Below are positions 18,184-26,980 of a DNA stretch of 64,000 nt, piece after piece (positions within the stretch are counted from its first letter, which is position 1; each line of letters starts with the position of its first letter). The notes beneath the pieces were generated by a model that saw only the letters and a list, made by a program, of their open reading frames with translations, was not told the origin of the DNA and made no database searches. The stretch comes from Betaproteobacteria bacterium (GTDB taxonomy: Bacteria; Pseudomonadota; Gammaproteobacteria; Burkholderiales; Rhodocyclaceae), in NCBI GenBank assembly GCA_020621405.1, contig JAHRYN010000001.1:529454-593453 (forward strand), read 5' to 3'. The position numbers and the translations under genes are program-made.

Positions 18184-18204
18184 GCGGCGCCGCCCGGGCG
18201 CCGC
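18184..18204 (-). promoter_or_regulatory. Intercistronic hairpin between mtkB and ppc
   Basis: A perfect 8-bp stem GCGGCGCC / GGCGCCGC has a 5-base loop and begins 7 bases after the mtkB stop. No T-run follows in the leftward direction, so it is not a standard terminator. It may stabilise the upstream message or cause partial attenuation. Confidence 0.45.
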
Positions 18205-18210
18205 TTTCGG

Positions 18211-19098
18211 TTACCGCCCGGCCAGCATTGCAGCCACCGTGCTGCCCAGTTCGCCGGCACTGGGTGCGACCGTCAGGCCGTAGGAGCGCATGATTTCCGA
18301 CTTCTCAGCCGCCGAATCGCCGGTCGCCGAAATGATGGCGCCGGCGTGGCCCATGCGTCGGCCCTTGGGTGCGGTCAGCCCGGCGACGTAACCCACGACC
18401 GGCTTGCTCATGTTTTCCTTCACCCAGGCCGACGCCTCGGCCTCCTGCGGGCCGCCGATCTCGCCGATCATCACCACCGCCTCGGTGTCCGGGTCTTCCT
18501 CGAATTTCATCAGGTGGTCGAGGAAGGACGAGCCGTTGATCGGATCGCCACCGATGCCGACCGAGGTCGACACGCCGATGCCGAGCAGCTTCATCTGCGC
18601 CGCCGCCTCGTAGCCCAGCGTGCCCGAGCGCGACACGATGCCGACCTTGCCCGGTTTGTATATATGGCCCGGCATGATGCCCAGCATGGCCTTGCCCGGG
18701 CTGATGATGCCGGCACAGTTGGGGCCGACCATCAGGGTACGGCGCTCCTTCGGGTAGCGCATCAGGTAGCGCTTCACGCGCATCATGTCCTGCGCCGGAA
18801 TGCCGTCGGTGATCGAGCACACCAGCTGGATGCCGGCGTCGGCCGCTTCCATGATGGCGTCGGCACAGAAGGCCGGGGCCACGAAGGTGATGCTGGCTTC
18901 GGCGCCGGTCGCGGCGACCGCATCGGCCACGGTGTTGAACACCGGCAGGCCCAGATGCGTGCTGCCGCCCTTGCCCGGCGTGACGCCGCCGACGACCTTG
19001 GTGCCGTAGTCGATCATTTCCTTCGCGTGGAAGCTGCCTTTGTCGCCGGTGAAGCCCTGGATCAGGATCTTCGTCTTTTCGTTGATCAGAATGCTCAT
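18211..19098 (-). CDS. mtkB: Malate-CoA ligase (malate thiokinase) alpha subunit
   Basis: This 295-residue CoA-binding/ligase subunit is homologous to SucD. With MtkA it converts malate, CoA and ATP to malyl-CoA. N-terminal CoA-binding QGFTGDKG and the phospho-His loop RRMGHAGAI (His251) are present. The ATG at 19098 is used: AGGAGGAA lies eight bases before it, whereas a TTG six bases further upstream would sit on the Shine-Dalgarno sequence. The assignment as malate rather than succinate ligase rests on its place between mtkA and ppc-mcl in a serine-cycle operon; the fold alone would not distinguish them. The long MtkA-MtkB spacer (173 bases) contains a repeat element. Confidence 0.94.
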   Translation of the reverse strand: MSILINEKTKILIQGFTGDKGSFHAKEMIDYGTKVVGGVTPGKGGSTHLGLPVFNTVADAVAATGAEASITFVAPAFCADAIMEAADAGIQLVCSITDGIPAQDMMRVKRYLMRYPKERRTLMVGPNCAGIISPGKAMLGIMPGHIYKPGKVGIVSRSGTLGYEAAAQMKLLGIGVSTSVGIGGDPINGSSFLDHLMKFEEDPDTEAVVMIGEIGGPQEAEASAWVKENMSKPVVGYVAGLTAPKGRRMGHAGAIISATGDSAAEKSEIMRSYGLTVAPSAGELGSTVAAMLAGR

Positions 19099-19130
19099 GT
19101 CCAATTCCTCCTGTGCATCAGTTATGCGCC

Positions 19131-19270
19131 GCGGGCCGCCCCAAGGGCGAGCGCTGTCCCCTCGGTGGGGGTGAGGCAGGGGTTTCGCAGCGCATGCGCG
19201 GCGCCTGCCGAACGGACCGGCGGTTCAAGGCCGGTCCTGTGCGAGTGCGGTGAGCGTGGGGGTCTTCTAA
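19131..19270 (-). repeat. GC-rich intergenic repeat, copy 1 (mtkA-mtkB spacer)
   Basis: The left end GGGCCGCCCCAAGGGCG and the right end GCGTGGGGGTCTTCTAATTCA reappear at 36208-36275 (GGGCCGCCCCAAGGGCG ... GCGTGGGGGCTATTCATTTCA). The middle differs in length. Both copies start just after the stop of the upstream leftward gene and lie before the next gene of an operon. Similar Burkholderiales/Rhodocyclales intergenic repeats (CCCCCACGCT... GGGGCGGCCC) are known to me by pattern; no search was run. Confidence 0.7.
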
Positions 19271-19271
19271 T

Positions 19272-20447
19272 TCAGCGCGCGGCGTATGCGCGGGCCGCCG
19301 AAACGGCCTTGCCGGCCGCTTCGGTCAGCGAATCGGCGCTGATGATGGGCAGGCCGCTGTCGCGGATGATGCGGCGCCCCTCCTCCTCGTTGGTACCGGC
19401 CAGGCGCACGATCAGCGGCACCGTGATGTCGATGTCGTTGCAGGCCTGGACCACGCCCTGCGCCACCCAGTCGCAGCGGTTGATGCCGGCGAAGATGTTG
19501 ACCAGGATGGCCTTGACGTTGTGGTCCGACAGCACCAGCCGGAACGAATTGGCAACGCGCTCGGGCGAGGCGCCGCCACCGACGTCGAGGAAGTTGGCCG
19601 GCGCGCCGCCGGCGTACTTGATGGTGTCCATGGTCGCCATGGCCAGTCCGGCGCCATTGATGATGCAGCCAATGTCGCCGTCCAGCCCGACGTAGTTCAG
19701 GTTGTGCTCGGCCGCCTGCACCTCGCGCGGGTCGTCCTGTGACGGGTCGCGCATGTCGGCGACGGCGCGCTGGCGGAACATCGCGTTATCGTCGAACGAC
19801 ATCTTGGCGTCGAGTGCCAGCACACGGTCGTCGCGCGTCACCACCAGCGGGTTGATCTCGACCATCGTCGCATCGAGGTCACGGAAGGCGCGGTAGGCGC
19901 CCATGATGGCGGTGACCGCACGCGACACCTGCCTGATGTTGAGGTCCAGGCCAAAGGCGATCTGCCGCGCCTGGAAGGCCTGCAAGCCGACCGCCGGCTC
20001 GACCACGACCTGCATGATCTTCTCCGGTGCCGTGTTGGCCAGTTCCTCGATGTCCATGCCGCCTTCGGCCGACGCGATCACGCGCACCCGCTCGGCCTTG
20101 CGGTCGAGCACGATGCCCAGATACAGCTCGCGTTCGAACGGTTCGGCCACCTCGACATAGACGCGCTGGACCGGCTTGCCTTCCGGGCCGGTCTGGTCCG
20201 TCACCAGACGCTTGCCCAGCAACTCGCGCGCCGCGGCATCGACTTCGTGGTAGGTGCGGCACAATTTTACTCCGCCCGCCTTGCCGCGCGCGCCGGAGTG
20301 CACCTGCGCCTTGACCGCCCAGTGCCAGCCACCGAGTTCGGTTGCGGTGTATACCGCCTGGTCCGGACTGTAGGCGACACTGCCGCGCGGCACCGGCACC
20401 CCGAATCCGGACAGGAGCTCTTTCGCCTGATACTCGTGAATGTCCAT
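19272..20447 (-). CDS. mtkA: Malate-CoA ligase (malate thiokinase) beta subunit
   Basis: This 391-residue ATP-grasp subunit is homologous to SucC and carries the nucleotide and malate sites. N-terminal [12 protein letters not shown] and the ATP-grasp lysine region [15 protein letters not shown] are standard, as are [10 protein letters not shown] (metal), [15 protein letters not shown] and FLDVGGGAS. It is the first gene of the leftward operon. AAGGTGA precedes the ATG. The divergent glyA starts 258 bases away across a region rich in inverted repeats. The absence of sucAB nearby and the presence of ppc and mcl support malate, not succinate, as the substrate. Confidence 0.95.
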   Translation of the reverse strand: MDIHEYQAKELLSGFGVPVPRGSVAYSPDQAVYTATELGGWHWAVKAQVHSGARGKAGGVKLCRTYHEVDAAARELLGKRLVTDQTGPEGKPVQRVYVEVAEPFERELYLGIVLDRKAERVRVIASAEGGMDIEELANTAPEKIMQVVVEPAVGLQAFQARQIAFGLDLNIRQVSRAVTAIMGAYRAFRDLDATMVEINPLVVTRDDRVLALDAKMSFDDNAMFRQRAVADMRDPSQDDPREVQAAEHNLNYVGLDGDIGCIINGAGLAMATMDTIKYAGGAPANFLDVGGGASPERVANSFRLVLSDHNVKAILVNIFAGINRCDWVAQGVVQACNDIDITVPLIVRLAGTNEEEGRRIIRDSGLPIISADSLTEAAGKAVSAARAYAAR

Positions 20448-20705
20448 GCTTCACCTTCTATCGTGAGGAAGAGAGTGGGTTCATCGCTGAACCTGTGGTG
20501 CCGCAGGGACCGTCCCTCAACACCATATCTGTTGTAAAGAATTATGGGTGAGGTCATCAGAACTAAGCTTCACTTATACTTATCACTGCAATAAGAAAGT
20601 CCGATACGAGGCCTTGTATCCGTACGATATAGTGGTTTTGCCTTGTATTACCCAGTGGCCGGCAGCGTACGCAGGCCAACGCACACACCAAGAAAGGTAT
20701 CCGTA
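20448..20705. promoter_or_regulatory. Divergent mtkA/glyA control region with stacked inverted repeats
   Basis: The region separates the two serine-cycle operons and is AT-richer than its surroundings. Three inverted repeats lie close together: CTTAT-N7-ATAAG at 20579-20595, GATAC-N8-GTATC at 20603-20620, and TATC-N5-GATA at 20617-20629. The first contains a T-N11-A core (TATCACTGCAATA), the LysR-regulator signature. A TATAGT hexamer at 20628-20633 could be the glyA -10, with a weak -35, as expected for an activated promoter. Serine-cycle genes in other methylotrophs are activated by the LysR-type QscR; no such gene lies in this window. The region beyond 20460-20570 shows nothing else I can name. 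Confidence 0.6.
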
Positions 20706-21959
20706 ATGTTTGACCCGAAACAAACCATCGCCCATTCCGACCCCGAGCTGTGGGCCGCCATGGAGGCCGAATACGCACGTCAGGAACACCACATCGAGCT
20801 GATCGCGTCGGAGAATTACGCCAGCCCCGCTGTCATGGAAGCCCAGGGCTCCGTGCTGACGAACAAGTACGCCGAGGGTTACCCGGGCAAGCGCTATTAC
20901 GGTGGCTGCGAGTTCGTCGATGTCGCTGAACAGCTGGCGATCGATCGCCTCAAGGCACTGTTCGGCGCCGAGTACGCAAACGTTCAGCCGCACTCGGGTT
21001 CGCAGGCCAATGCCGGCGTCTACATGGCGATGCTGCAGCCGGGCGATGCCATCCTCGGCATGTCGCTGGCGCACGGTGGCCACCTGACGCACGGCTCGTC
21101 GGTGAACTTCTCCGGCAAGATCTACAAGGGTCTGGCCTACGGCCTCGATCCGGAAACCGAAGCGATCGACTACAAGCAGGTCGAGGCGCTGGCGCAGGAG
21201 CACAAGCCGAAGATGATCGTGGCCGGTGCGTCCGCCTACTCGCTGCACATTGATTTCAAGCGTTTCCGCGAAATCGCGGATTCGGTTGGCGCCTGGCTGA
21301 TGGTGGACATGGCGCACTACTCCGGTCTGATCGCCGCCGGCCTGTACCCGAGCCCGGTCGGCATCGCCGACTTCGTCACCTCGACCACGCACAAGACGCT
21401 GCGCGGCCCGCGCGGTGGCGTGATCATGGCCAAGGCCGAATTCGAGAAGCAGATCAATTCGATGATCTTCCCCGGCATCCAGGGCGGCCCGCTGATGCAC
21501 GTCATCGCCGCCAAGGCAGTGGCCTTCAAGGAAGCCGCCGCACCGGAATTCAAGACCTATCAGCAGCAGGTTCTGAACAACGCAAGAGTGATGGCTGAAA
21601 CGCTGGTCGAGCGCGGCGTGCGCATCGTGTCCGGACGGACCGAATCGCACCTGTTCCTGGTCGACCTGCGCGCCAAGAACATCACCGGCAAGGAAGCAGA
21701 AGCAGCGCTCGGCCGTGCGCACATCACGGTCAACAAGAACGCCATTCCGAACGACCCACAAAAGCCGTTCGTGACCAGTGGCATTCGCATCGGCAGCCCT
21801 GCCATGACGACCCGCGGCTTTAAGGAAGCCGAGGCGAAACAAGTTGCCAACCTGATCGTGGACGTACTCGAAGCGCCGAACGACGACGCCGTGATCGCGC
21901 GCGTCGTGGCCGACGTCACCCGGCTGTGCGCCGCACACCCCGTATACGGCCGGAAGTGA
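20706..21959 (+). CDS. glyA: Serine hydroxymethyltransferase
   Basis: This 417-residue PLP enzyme joins glycine and methylene-THF to give serine, the entry step of C1 carbon into the serine cycle. Schiff-base Lys230 is in [12 protein letters not shown]. The substrate-binding SENYAS and PLP region [11 protein letters not shown] are intact. The ATG at 20706, preceded by AAGAAAGG, was chosen over an open upstream extension to 20643. The gene heads the rightward operon glyA-sga-hprA-mtdA-fchA. Whether a second housekeeping glyA exists elsewhere cannot be told. Confidence 0.98.
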   Translation: MFDPKQTIAHSDPELWAAMEAEYARQEHHIELIASENYASPAVMEAQGSVLTNKYAEGYPGKRYYGGCEFVDVAEQLAIDRLKALFGAEYANVQPHSGSQANAGVYMAMLQPGDAILGMSLAHGGHLTHGSSVNFSGKIYKGLAYGLDPETEAIDYKQVEALAQEHKPKMIVAGASAYSLHIDFKRFREIADSVGAWLMVDMAHYSGLIAAGLYPSPVGIADFVTSTTHKTLRGPRGGVIMAKAEFEKQINSMIFPGIQGGPLMHVIAAKAVAFKEAAAPEFKTYQQQVLNNARVMAETLVERGVRIVSGRTESHLFLVDLRAKNITGKEAEAALGRAHITVNKNAIPNDPQKPFVTSGIRIGSPAMTTRGFKEAEAKQVANLIVDVLEAPNDDAVIARVVADVTRLCAAHPVYGRK

Positions 21960-22028
21960 ACGCCATGACCGGATATCCCCTTTCCAGCATCCCCAGCATC
22001 CAACGCATTCATTTCAGGAGATTGATCT

Positions 22029-23216
22029 ATGCGCACCGCCGGTCGTAACCACTTGTACGTGCCTGGCCCCACCAACACGCCGGATCGGATCCTGCGTGCC
22101 ATGGTGGTGGCCCAGGAAGATCACCGTTCGCCCAAGTTTCCGGAACTTGCGCTGTCCGTCCTGAACGATCTGAAGAAGGTGTTCAAGACGACAGCAGGCA
22201 CCATCTTCACCTTCCCGGCGTCCGGCACCGGAATGTGGGAAGCCGCATTGACCAACACCCTGTCGCCCGGCGACAAGGTGTTGTGCTCGCGATTCGGGCA
22301 GTTCAGCCATCTGTGGGCCGACATGACGCAGCGCCTCGGCTTCGAAGTGCAGGTGATCGACGTCGAGTGGGGCAGCGGCGTGCCCTACGACCAGTACGAA
22401 GAAGTGCTGCGCGCCGACAAGGAGCACAAGATCAAGGCCGTGCTGGCCTGCCAGAACGAAACCGCGACCGGCGTCACCAGCGACATCGGCCGGGTGCGCA
22501 AGGCCATCGACAACGCCAACCATCCGGCGCTGCTGATGGTGGATACGGTCAGTTCGCTGGTGAGCATCGACTTCCGCATGGACGAGTGGGGTGTCGACTG
22601 CACGGTGGCCGGTTCGCAGAAGGGCTTCATGCTGCCGGCCGGCATGGGCATCCTGGGCATGAGTCCGAAGGCACTGAAGGCGATGGAAACGTCGAAATCG
22701 CGACGCTGCTACTTCGACATCGGCGACATGCAGCGCAGCAACGTGAATGGCTACTTCCCCTACACGCCGTCGATTCCGATGCTGTACGGCATGCGTGAAG
22801 CGCTCGACACGATTTTCGAGGAAGGCCTGGAAAACGTGTTCGCCCGCCACGAATACCTGGCCCGGGGCGTACGCGCCGCGGTACTCGAGGGCTGGAACCT
22901 GAAACTGTGCGCCAACGACGAGCAGTGGTACTCGAACACGGTCAGCGCCATCGTGGTGCCCGAAGGTTTCGACGCGGCCAGGGTGATCAGCAACGCCTAC
23001 GCCCGCTACAACCTGTCGCTCGGCGCCGGGCTGTCGAAGGTGGCCGGCAAGGTGTTCCGCATCGGCCACGTCGGCGACCTGAACGCGCTGTCGCTGATGA
23101 GTGCGATCGCTGGCGCGGAAATGTCGATGCTGGACAACGGCATCAAGGTCACACCGGGTTCCGGCGTGGCGGCAGCCTCCACCTGGTGGCGCACGCACGC
23201 GCCGAACGAGGGCTGA
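22029..23216 (+). CDS. sga: Serine-glyoxylate aminotransferase
   Basis: This 395-residue class V PLP aminotransferase converts serine and glyoxylate to hydroxypyruvate and glycine. The N-terminus NHLYVPGPTNTP is the class V signature, and Lys198 in AGSQKGFMLP is the expected PLP lysine. The family region GVTSDIGRVRKAID is present. It is 69 bases downstream of glyA with AGGAG nine bases before the ATG. A T-rich hairpin terminator sits between this gene and hprA. Confidence 0.97.
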   Translation: MRTAGRNHLYVPGPTNTPDRILRAMVVAQEDHRSPKFPELALSVLNDLKKVFKTTAGTIFTFPASGTGMWEAALTNTLSPGDKVLCSRFGQFSHLWADMTQRLGFEVQVIDVEWGSGVPYDQYEEVLRADKEHKIKAVLACQNETATGVTSDIGRVRKAIDNANHPALLMVDTVSSLVSIDFRMDEWGVDCTVAGSQKGFMLPAGMGILGMSPKALKAMETSKSRRCYFDIGDMQRSNVNGYFPYTPSIPMLYGMREALDTIFEEGLENVFARHEYLARGVRAAVLEGWNLKLCANDEQWYSNTVSAIVVPEGFDAARVISNAYARYNLSLGAGLSKVAGKVFRIGHVGDLNALSLMSAIAGAEMSMLDNGIKVTPGSGVAAASTWWRTHAPNEG

Positions 23217-23254
23217 GCGGCGCGGTCCGCGCAGGCGGACTGCCCAGTGCCGCA

Positions 23255-23277
23255 GGCCGGGTCCGCCCGGCCTTTTT
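23255..23277 (+). terminator. Intrinsic terminator between sga and hprA
   Basis: A perfect 7-bp stem GGCCGGG / CCCGGCC with a TCCG loop is followed directly by five T. It is 38 bases after the sga stop and 27 bases before the hprA ATG. It would end or attenuate transcription inside the serine-cycle gene run. Confidence 0.7.
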
Positions 23278-23304
23278 CATCGGAACACAGCAGGAGGAGA
23301 AAGC

Positions 23305-24255
23305 ATGTCGGAACATGTCGTGTTTCTGGACCGCTCGACGCTGAAAGCCGAGGTACGCCGCCCGTCCTTCGCGCACACCTGGGCGGAATACGACACCACG
23401 GCGCCGGGACAGATCGTCGAACGGCTGGCCGACGCCACCGTGGCCATCACCAACAAGGTGCCATTGCGTGGCGACGTACTGGCGCAGCTGCCGAAGCTGA
23501 AGATGATAGGGGTCGCCGCGACCGGCTATGACGTGATCGACGTGCCGGCCTGCCGCGAGCGCGGCGTCGTGGTGTCGAACATCCGCAACTACGCGGTGCA
23601 TACCGTGCCCGAGCACGCCTTCGCGCTGATCCTGGCCCTGCGCCGCAGCATCCTGGCCTACCGTCACGACGTCGAGCGCGGCCGCTGGCAGGAGGTCGAC
23701 CAGTTCTGCTTCTTCGACCACCCGATCCATGACCTGTACGGCAGCACCCTCGGCATCTTCGGCGAAGGCGTGCTCGGTCAGGGCACGGCGAAGATCGCCC
23801 GCGGCTTCGGCATGAAGGTGCTGTTCGCCGATCATTCCGGCCCGAAGGCGCCGGGCGTGGAATTCACGCCGGTCGATCAGGTGCTGGCCGAATCCGACAT
23901 CATTTCGCTGCACTGCCCGCTGACGGCTGACAGCCGCAACCTGTTCGGCCTCGCCCAGTTCCGCCGGATGAAGCGCAGCGCCATCCTCATCAACACCGCA
24001 CGCGGCGGTCTGGTGAACGAGGAAGATCTGGTGACGGCGCTGAAGGAAGGCATCATCGGCGGCGCCGGATTCGACGTGCTGACGAAGGAGCCACCGAAGG
24101 AAGGCAATCCGCTGCTCGACCTGCGGCTGCCGAATTTCATCCTGACGCCGCACGTCGCGTGGGCATCCGACGGCGCGATGCAGTTTCTGGCCGACCAGTT
24201 GATCGACAATGTCGAGGCTTTCGTCCGCGGCAGCCCGGTCAACACGGTGACCTGA
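23305..24255 (+). CDS. hprA: Hydroxypyruvate reductase (NAD(P)H)
   Basis: This 316-residue D-2-hydroxyacid dehydrogenase reduces hydroxypyruvate to D-glycerate. The nucleotide motif GIFGEGVLGQG is at residues 150-160. The catalytic triad is Arg233 (NTARGG), Glu262 and His283 (PHVAWA). The long open frame upstream (from 23101) is ignored: the ATG at 23305 has AGGAGGAGA just before it. Length and the DVIDVPACRERG segment match the glycerate dehydrogenase/HprA group of methylotrophs. The product needs a glycerate kinase that is not in this window. mtdA follows after 64 bases. Confidence 0.95.
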   Translation: MSEHVVFLDRSTLKAEVRRPSFAHTWAEYDTTAPGQIVERLADATVAITNKVPLRGDVLAQLPKLKMIGVAATGYDVIDVPACRERGVVVSNIRNYAVHTVPEHAFALILALRRSILAYRHDVERGRWQEVDQFCFFDHPIHDLYGSTLGIFGEGVLGQGTAKIARGFGMKVLFADHSGPKAPGVEFTPVDQVLAESDIISLHCPLTADSRNLFGLAQFRRMKRSAILINTARGGLVNEEDLVTALKEGIIGGAGFDVLTKEPPKEGNPLLDLRLPNFILTPHVAWASDGAMQFLADQLIDNVEAFVRGSPVNTVT

Positions 24256-24319
24256 AGCCCGTGAACTGACAGAATTCGCCGGCACCGCACCGGCCCATCC
24301 AGACCAACGAGACAAGACA

Positions 24320-25180
24320 ATGAAAAAACTTCTCTACCAATTCGATACCGATGAACATCCGTCCGTGTTCGACAACGTGGTCTGTCACGACGGTGGCGCC
24401 GACCACGTGATCGGCTACGGCGGCGTGCATCCGCACAACGTCGGCGCCATGGTCGACGGCACCATCTTCACGCGTGCGCCGAAGGACAAGAAGAACACCG
24501 CGATCTTCATCGGCGGCAGCAACATGGCCGAAGGCGAAGCGCTGTTCAAGGCGGTGAAGAAGCGCTTCTTCGGCAATTTCCGCGTGTCGGTGATGCTGGA
24601 CTCGAACGGTTCGAACACCACCGCGGCCGCCTGCGTCGCCTGGCTCGGACACCGTGGCACGCTCAAGGGCAGGAAGGTGGTCATCCTCGGTGGCACCGGT
24701 CCGGTCGGCACGCGCGCAGCCGTGATGCTGGCCAGCGAAGGCGCGTCGGTCACGCTGGTGTCGCGCAAGCTTGGCACCGCCGAAGACGCGGCAAAACAGT
24801 TGAAGGCGTCATTCAATCTCGATGTCGGCGTGGCCGAGGCGGCCGACAACGACGCACGCGGCCGCGCCATCGAAGGTGCGAACATCGTCATCGCGACCGG
24901 CGCCGGCGGCATACAGCTGCTGGAGGAGCGCCACTGGAAGGACAGCCCGACCATCGAACTGATGGCCGACGCCAATGCGACACCGCCGGCCGGCATCGAG
25001 GGCGTGGACCTGATGGACAAGGGCGTGCACAAGCACGGCAAGCTGGTGTTCGGCGCCATCGGCTTCGGCGCGCTGAAGATCGCGCTGCAGCGCGCCTGCG
25101 TGGCGAGGCTGTTCGAGAACAACGACATCACGCTGGACGCGTCGGAAATCTACGCGATGGCCAAGACCATGGTGGGCTGA
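24320..25180 (+). CDS. mtdA: NADP-dependent methylene-THF/methylene-H4MPT dehydrogenase
   Basis: This 286-residue enzyme oxidises methylene-THF to methenyl-THF (or the reverse) with NADP. The N-terminus MKKLLYQFDTDEHPSVFDN and the glycine-rich VVILGGTGPVGTRAA are typical of MtdA, which is unrelated in overall sequence to FolD. Paired with fchA five bases downstream, it links 10-formyl-THF from ftfL to methylene-THF for glyA. Whether it also acts on methanopterin-bound C1 cannot be decided from sequence; M. extorquens MtdA does both. Confidence 0.97.
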   Translation: MKKLLYQFDTDEHPSVFDNVVCHDGGADHVIGYGGVHPHNVGAMVDGTIFTRAPKDKKNTAIFIGGSNMAEGEALFKAVKKRFFGNFRVSVMLDSNGSNTTAAACVAWLGHRGTLKGRKVVILGGTGPVGTRAAVMLASEGASVTLVSRKLGTAEDAAKQLKASFNLDVGVAEAADNDARGRAIEGANIVIATGAGGIQLLEERHWKDSPTIELMADANATPPAGIEGVDLMDKGVHKHGKLVFGAIGFGALKIALQRACVARLFENNDITLDASEIYAMAKTMVG

Positions 25181-25185
25181 CCGGA

Positions 25186-25815
25186 ATGACGATGATCAAG
25201 GACAACACGGTCGGGAAGTTTCTCGACGACCTCGCCAGCAGCGCGGCAACACCCGGCGGCGGCAGCGCCGCCGCCATCATGGGCGGCATGGGTGCGGCCC
25301 TGGTCGGCATGGTGTGCAACCTGACCATAGGCAAGAAGAACTACGCCGAGGTCGAGGGTGACATGAAGGATCTGCTGGCGCAGGCCGAAGCACTGCGCCA
25401 GGACCTCACCGACATGATCCGCGCCGATATCGAGGCCTTCGACGGCCTGATGGCGGCCTACGGCCTGCCCAAGGACAGCGACGAACAGAAGTCCGTCCGT
25501 TCGCAGGCCATCCAGGATTCGCTGAAGCAGGCGACCGACGTGCCGCTGGCCTGTGCGCGTGCCTGTGCCAGGGTGATCGGCTTCAGTCTGGTGGCTACGG
25601 AAAAGGGCAACCGCAACGTGGTGTCGGATGCCGGCGTCGCCGCGCTGGCGGCCCAGGCTGCGCTGCGCTCGGCGGCACTGAATGTTGACATCAACGTGCC
25701 GAGCATCAAGGACGCCCATTTCGCCACCTCGCGCCGAACCGAAATCGATGCCCTGCTCGCCAGGTGGGTGCCGGAAGCAGACCGCGTGGTCGAGGTGGTC
25801 AGAAGCAAGCTCTGA
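25186..25815 (+). CDS. fchA: Methenyltetrahydrofolate cyclohydrolase
   Basis: This 209-residue enzyme hydrolyses methenyl-THF to 10-formyl-THF, or the reverse. It belongs to the cyclodeaminase/cyclohydrolase (FTCD C-terminal) family: TPGGGSAAAIMGGMGAALVGMV, a Lys-rich KKNYAEVE segment and ADIEAFDGLMAAYGLP are its hallmarks. It is the last gene of the rightward serine-cycle operon, immediately followed by a terminator. A start at the third codon (Met3) is also possible. Confidence 0.97.
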   Translation: MTMIKDNTVGKFLDDLASSAATPGGGSAAAIMGGMGAALVGMVCNLTIGKKNYAEVEGDMKDLLAQAEALRQDLTDMIRADIEAFDGLMAAYGLPKDSDEQKSVRSQAIQDSLKQATDVPLACARACARVIGFSLVATEKGNRNVVSDAGVAALAAQAALRSAALNVDINVPSIKDAHFATSRRTEIDALLARWVPEADRVVEVVRSKL

Positions 25816-25834
25816 CCGGACCTGCCGGCAACCG

Positions 25835-25859
25835 GGGCGCCTGCGGGCGCCCTTTTTTT
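25835..25859 (+). terminator. Intrinsic terminator after fchA
   Basis: Perfect 7-bp stem GGGCGCC / GGCGCCC with a TGCG loop, followed by seven T (25853-25859). It ends the rightward serine-cycle operon. Confidence 0.92.
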
Positions 25860-25920
25860 CGTCCACCGGCGCGTCCGCTCACCCACTCATGCCGGCCACA
25901 CCCGATTCCCGGACGGAGCA

Positions 25921-26187
25921 CTACTGCTGGGCCTGCACCTGTGCCTGCACACGCACCAACCATTCGCGCATCGTCGCCAGCAGCTCGCTGCGGCTGAACG
26001 AGCAGCTGTCCTGCGAGAACAGCCGTGCCGACTCCAGCCGCATCAGCAGCCCGTCGAGCGCCTCGCGCCATTGGGCGGGAATGGCCGTGTCTTCGCAACC
26101 ATGGCGCCGCCACACTGCGATCAGCGCATCCATGTCGGTGCGTCCTGCTTCGAATTCCGCCAGCGATCTGGCGAGTGCGTCATTCAT
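25921..26187 (-). CDS. Hypothetical 88-residue protein
   Basis: This small open frame is predicted mostly helical (LARSLAEFEAGRTDMDALIAV, then EALDGLLMRLESARLF and an Arg/Gln-rich C-terminus ending VQAQVQAQQ). No family is recognised. The ATG at 26187 was chosen because the upstream extension looks non-coding. It runs against both neighbours and lies between the fchA terminator and the gamma-carbonic-anhydrase gene. It looks like a real gene by composition, but confidence is limited by its size. Confidence 0.5.
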   Translation of the reverse strand: MNDALARSLAEFEAGRTDMDALIAVWRRHGCEDTAIPAQWREALDGLLMRLESARLFSQDSCSFSRSELLATMREWLVRVQAQVQAQQ

Positions 26188-26371
26188 CGTCGGTATCCCG
26201 CAGTTAAATGGGCATGCCGTATTTTCACGCTTGCAAGCATCCGCCCGCTTGCGCTTACAATCGCGCCCTGGTTGCATTGCAACACGAAAGAAAAGCCGGC
26301 GCACATCACGCGTCCGCCTTCAACGACCTGCCGGGCCGGCGACACGGCCCACAGGGCAAACGGAAGCCAGC

Positions 26372-26902
26372 ATGAGCATCTACAGCATCGACGATCAGCA
26401 TCCCGTGCTTCATCCCTCCACCTGGGTGGCGCCGGGCGCGGTGGTGATCGGCAACGCAGAACTGAAAGCCGGCGTAAACGTATGGTTCGGTGCCGTGATA
26501 CGCGCCGACAATGACCGTATCGTGATCGGCGAGCGCACCAACGTGCAGGACGGCGCGGTGCTGCACATCGACGAGCACGTGCCGCTGCAGATCGGCGACG
26601 ACGTCACGATAGGCCATCACGCGATGCTGCACGGCTGCACCATAGGCGAGGGTTCGCTGATCGGCATCAAGGCGGTGGTGATGAACCGCGCAGTCATCGG
26701 CCGTCACTGCCTGATCGGCGCCAACGCGCTGATTCCCGAAGGCCGGGTCATTCCCGAACGCTCGCTGGTGGTCGGCTCTCCCGGCCGCATCGTGCGCGAA
26801 CTGACCGACGAGGAAGTGGCCGGACTGATGAAAAGCGCGGCGCAGTATGTCGCGAAGGCCGAAATGTACCGTAGCCGGTTGAAGGTCACGAATCGCGACT
26901 GA
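26372..26902 (+). CDS. Gamma carbonic anhydrase family protein (YrdA type)
   Basis: This 176-residue left-handed beta-helix protein is built of hexapeptide repeats (VIGNAELKAGVNVWFGAVIR). Likely zinc ligands are His65 (LHID), His82 (GHHA) and His87 (MLHGC), the arrangement of gamma carbonic anhydrases. The acidic loop of the archaeal enzyme is missing, as in most YrdA-like proteins, so activity is not certain. The long upstream frame from 25682 is a shadow of fchA; the ATG at 26372 sits at the conserved MSIYSI start. Confidence 0.93.
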   Translation: MSIYSIDDQHPVLHPSTWVAPGAVVIGNAELKAGVNVWFGAVIRADNDRIVIGERTNVQDGAVLHIDEHVPLQIGDDVTIGHHAMLHGCTIGEGSLIGIKAVVMNRAVIGRHCLIGANALIPEGRVIPERSLVVGSPGRIVRELTDEEVAGLMKSAAQYVAKAEMYRSRLKVTNRD

Positions 26903-26980
26903 AGCGGCGCCTGAAGCACCTTCAGTTCGGCCGGCCGCGCGTCGATAACTCCGGAGACAGACCTTTCCGCGGAGATCGAC

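Noticed and set aside
18211..20447. mtkA/mtkB read as succinyl-CoA synthetase (sucCD)
   Set aside because: The fold is the same, but the position with ppc, mcl and ftfL, and the absence of sucAB or other TCA genes, favour malate thiokinase. A phylogeny would settle it.
24320..25180. mtdA read as FolD
   Set aside because: FolD has a different N-terminal fold and also carries the cyclohydrolase activity; a separate fchA follows and the N-terminus is MtdA-like.
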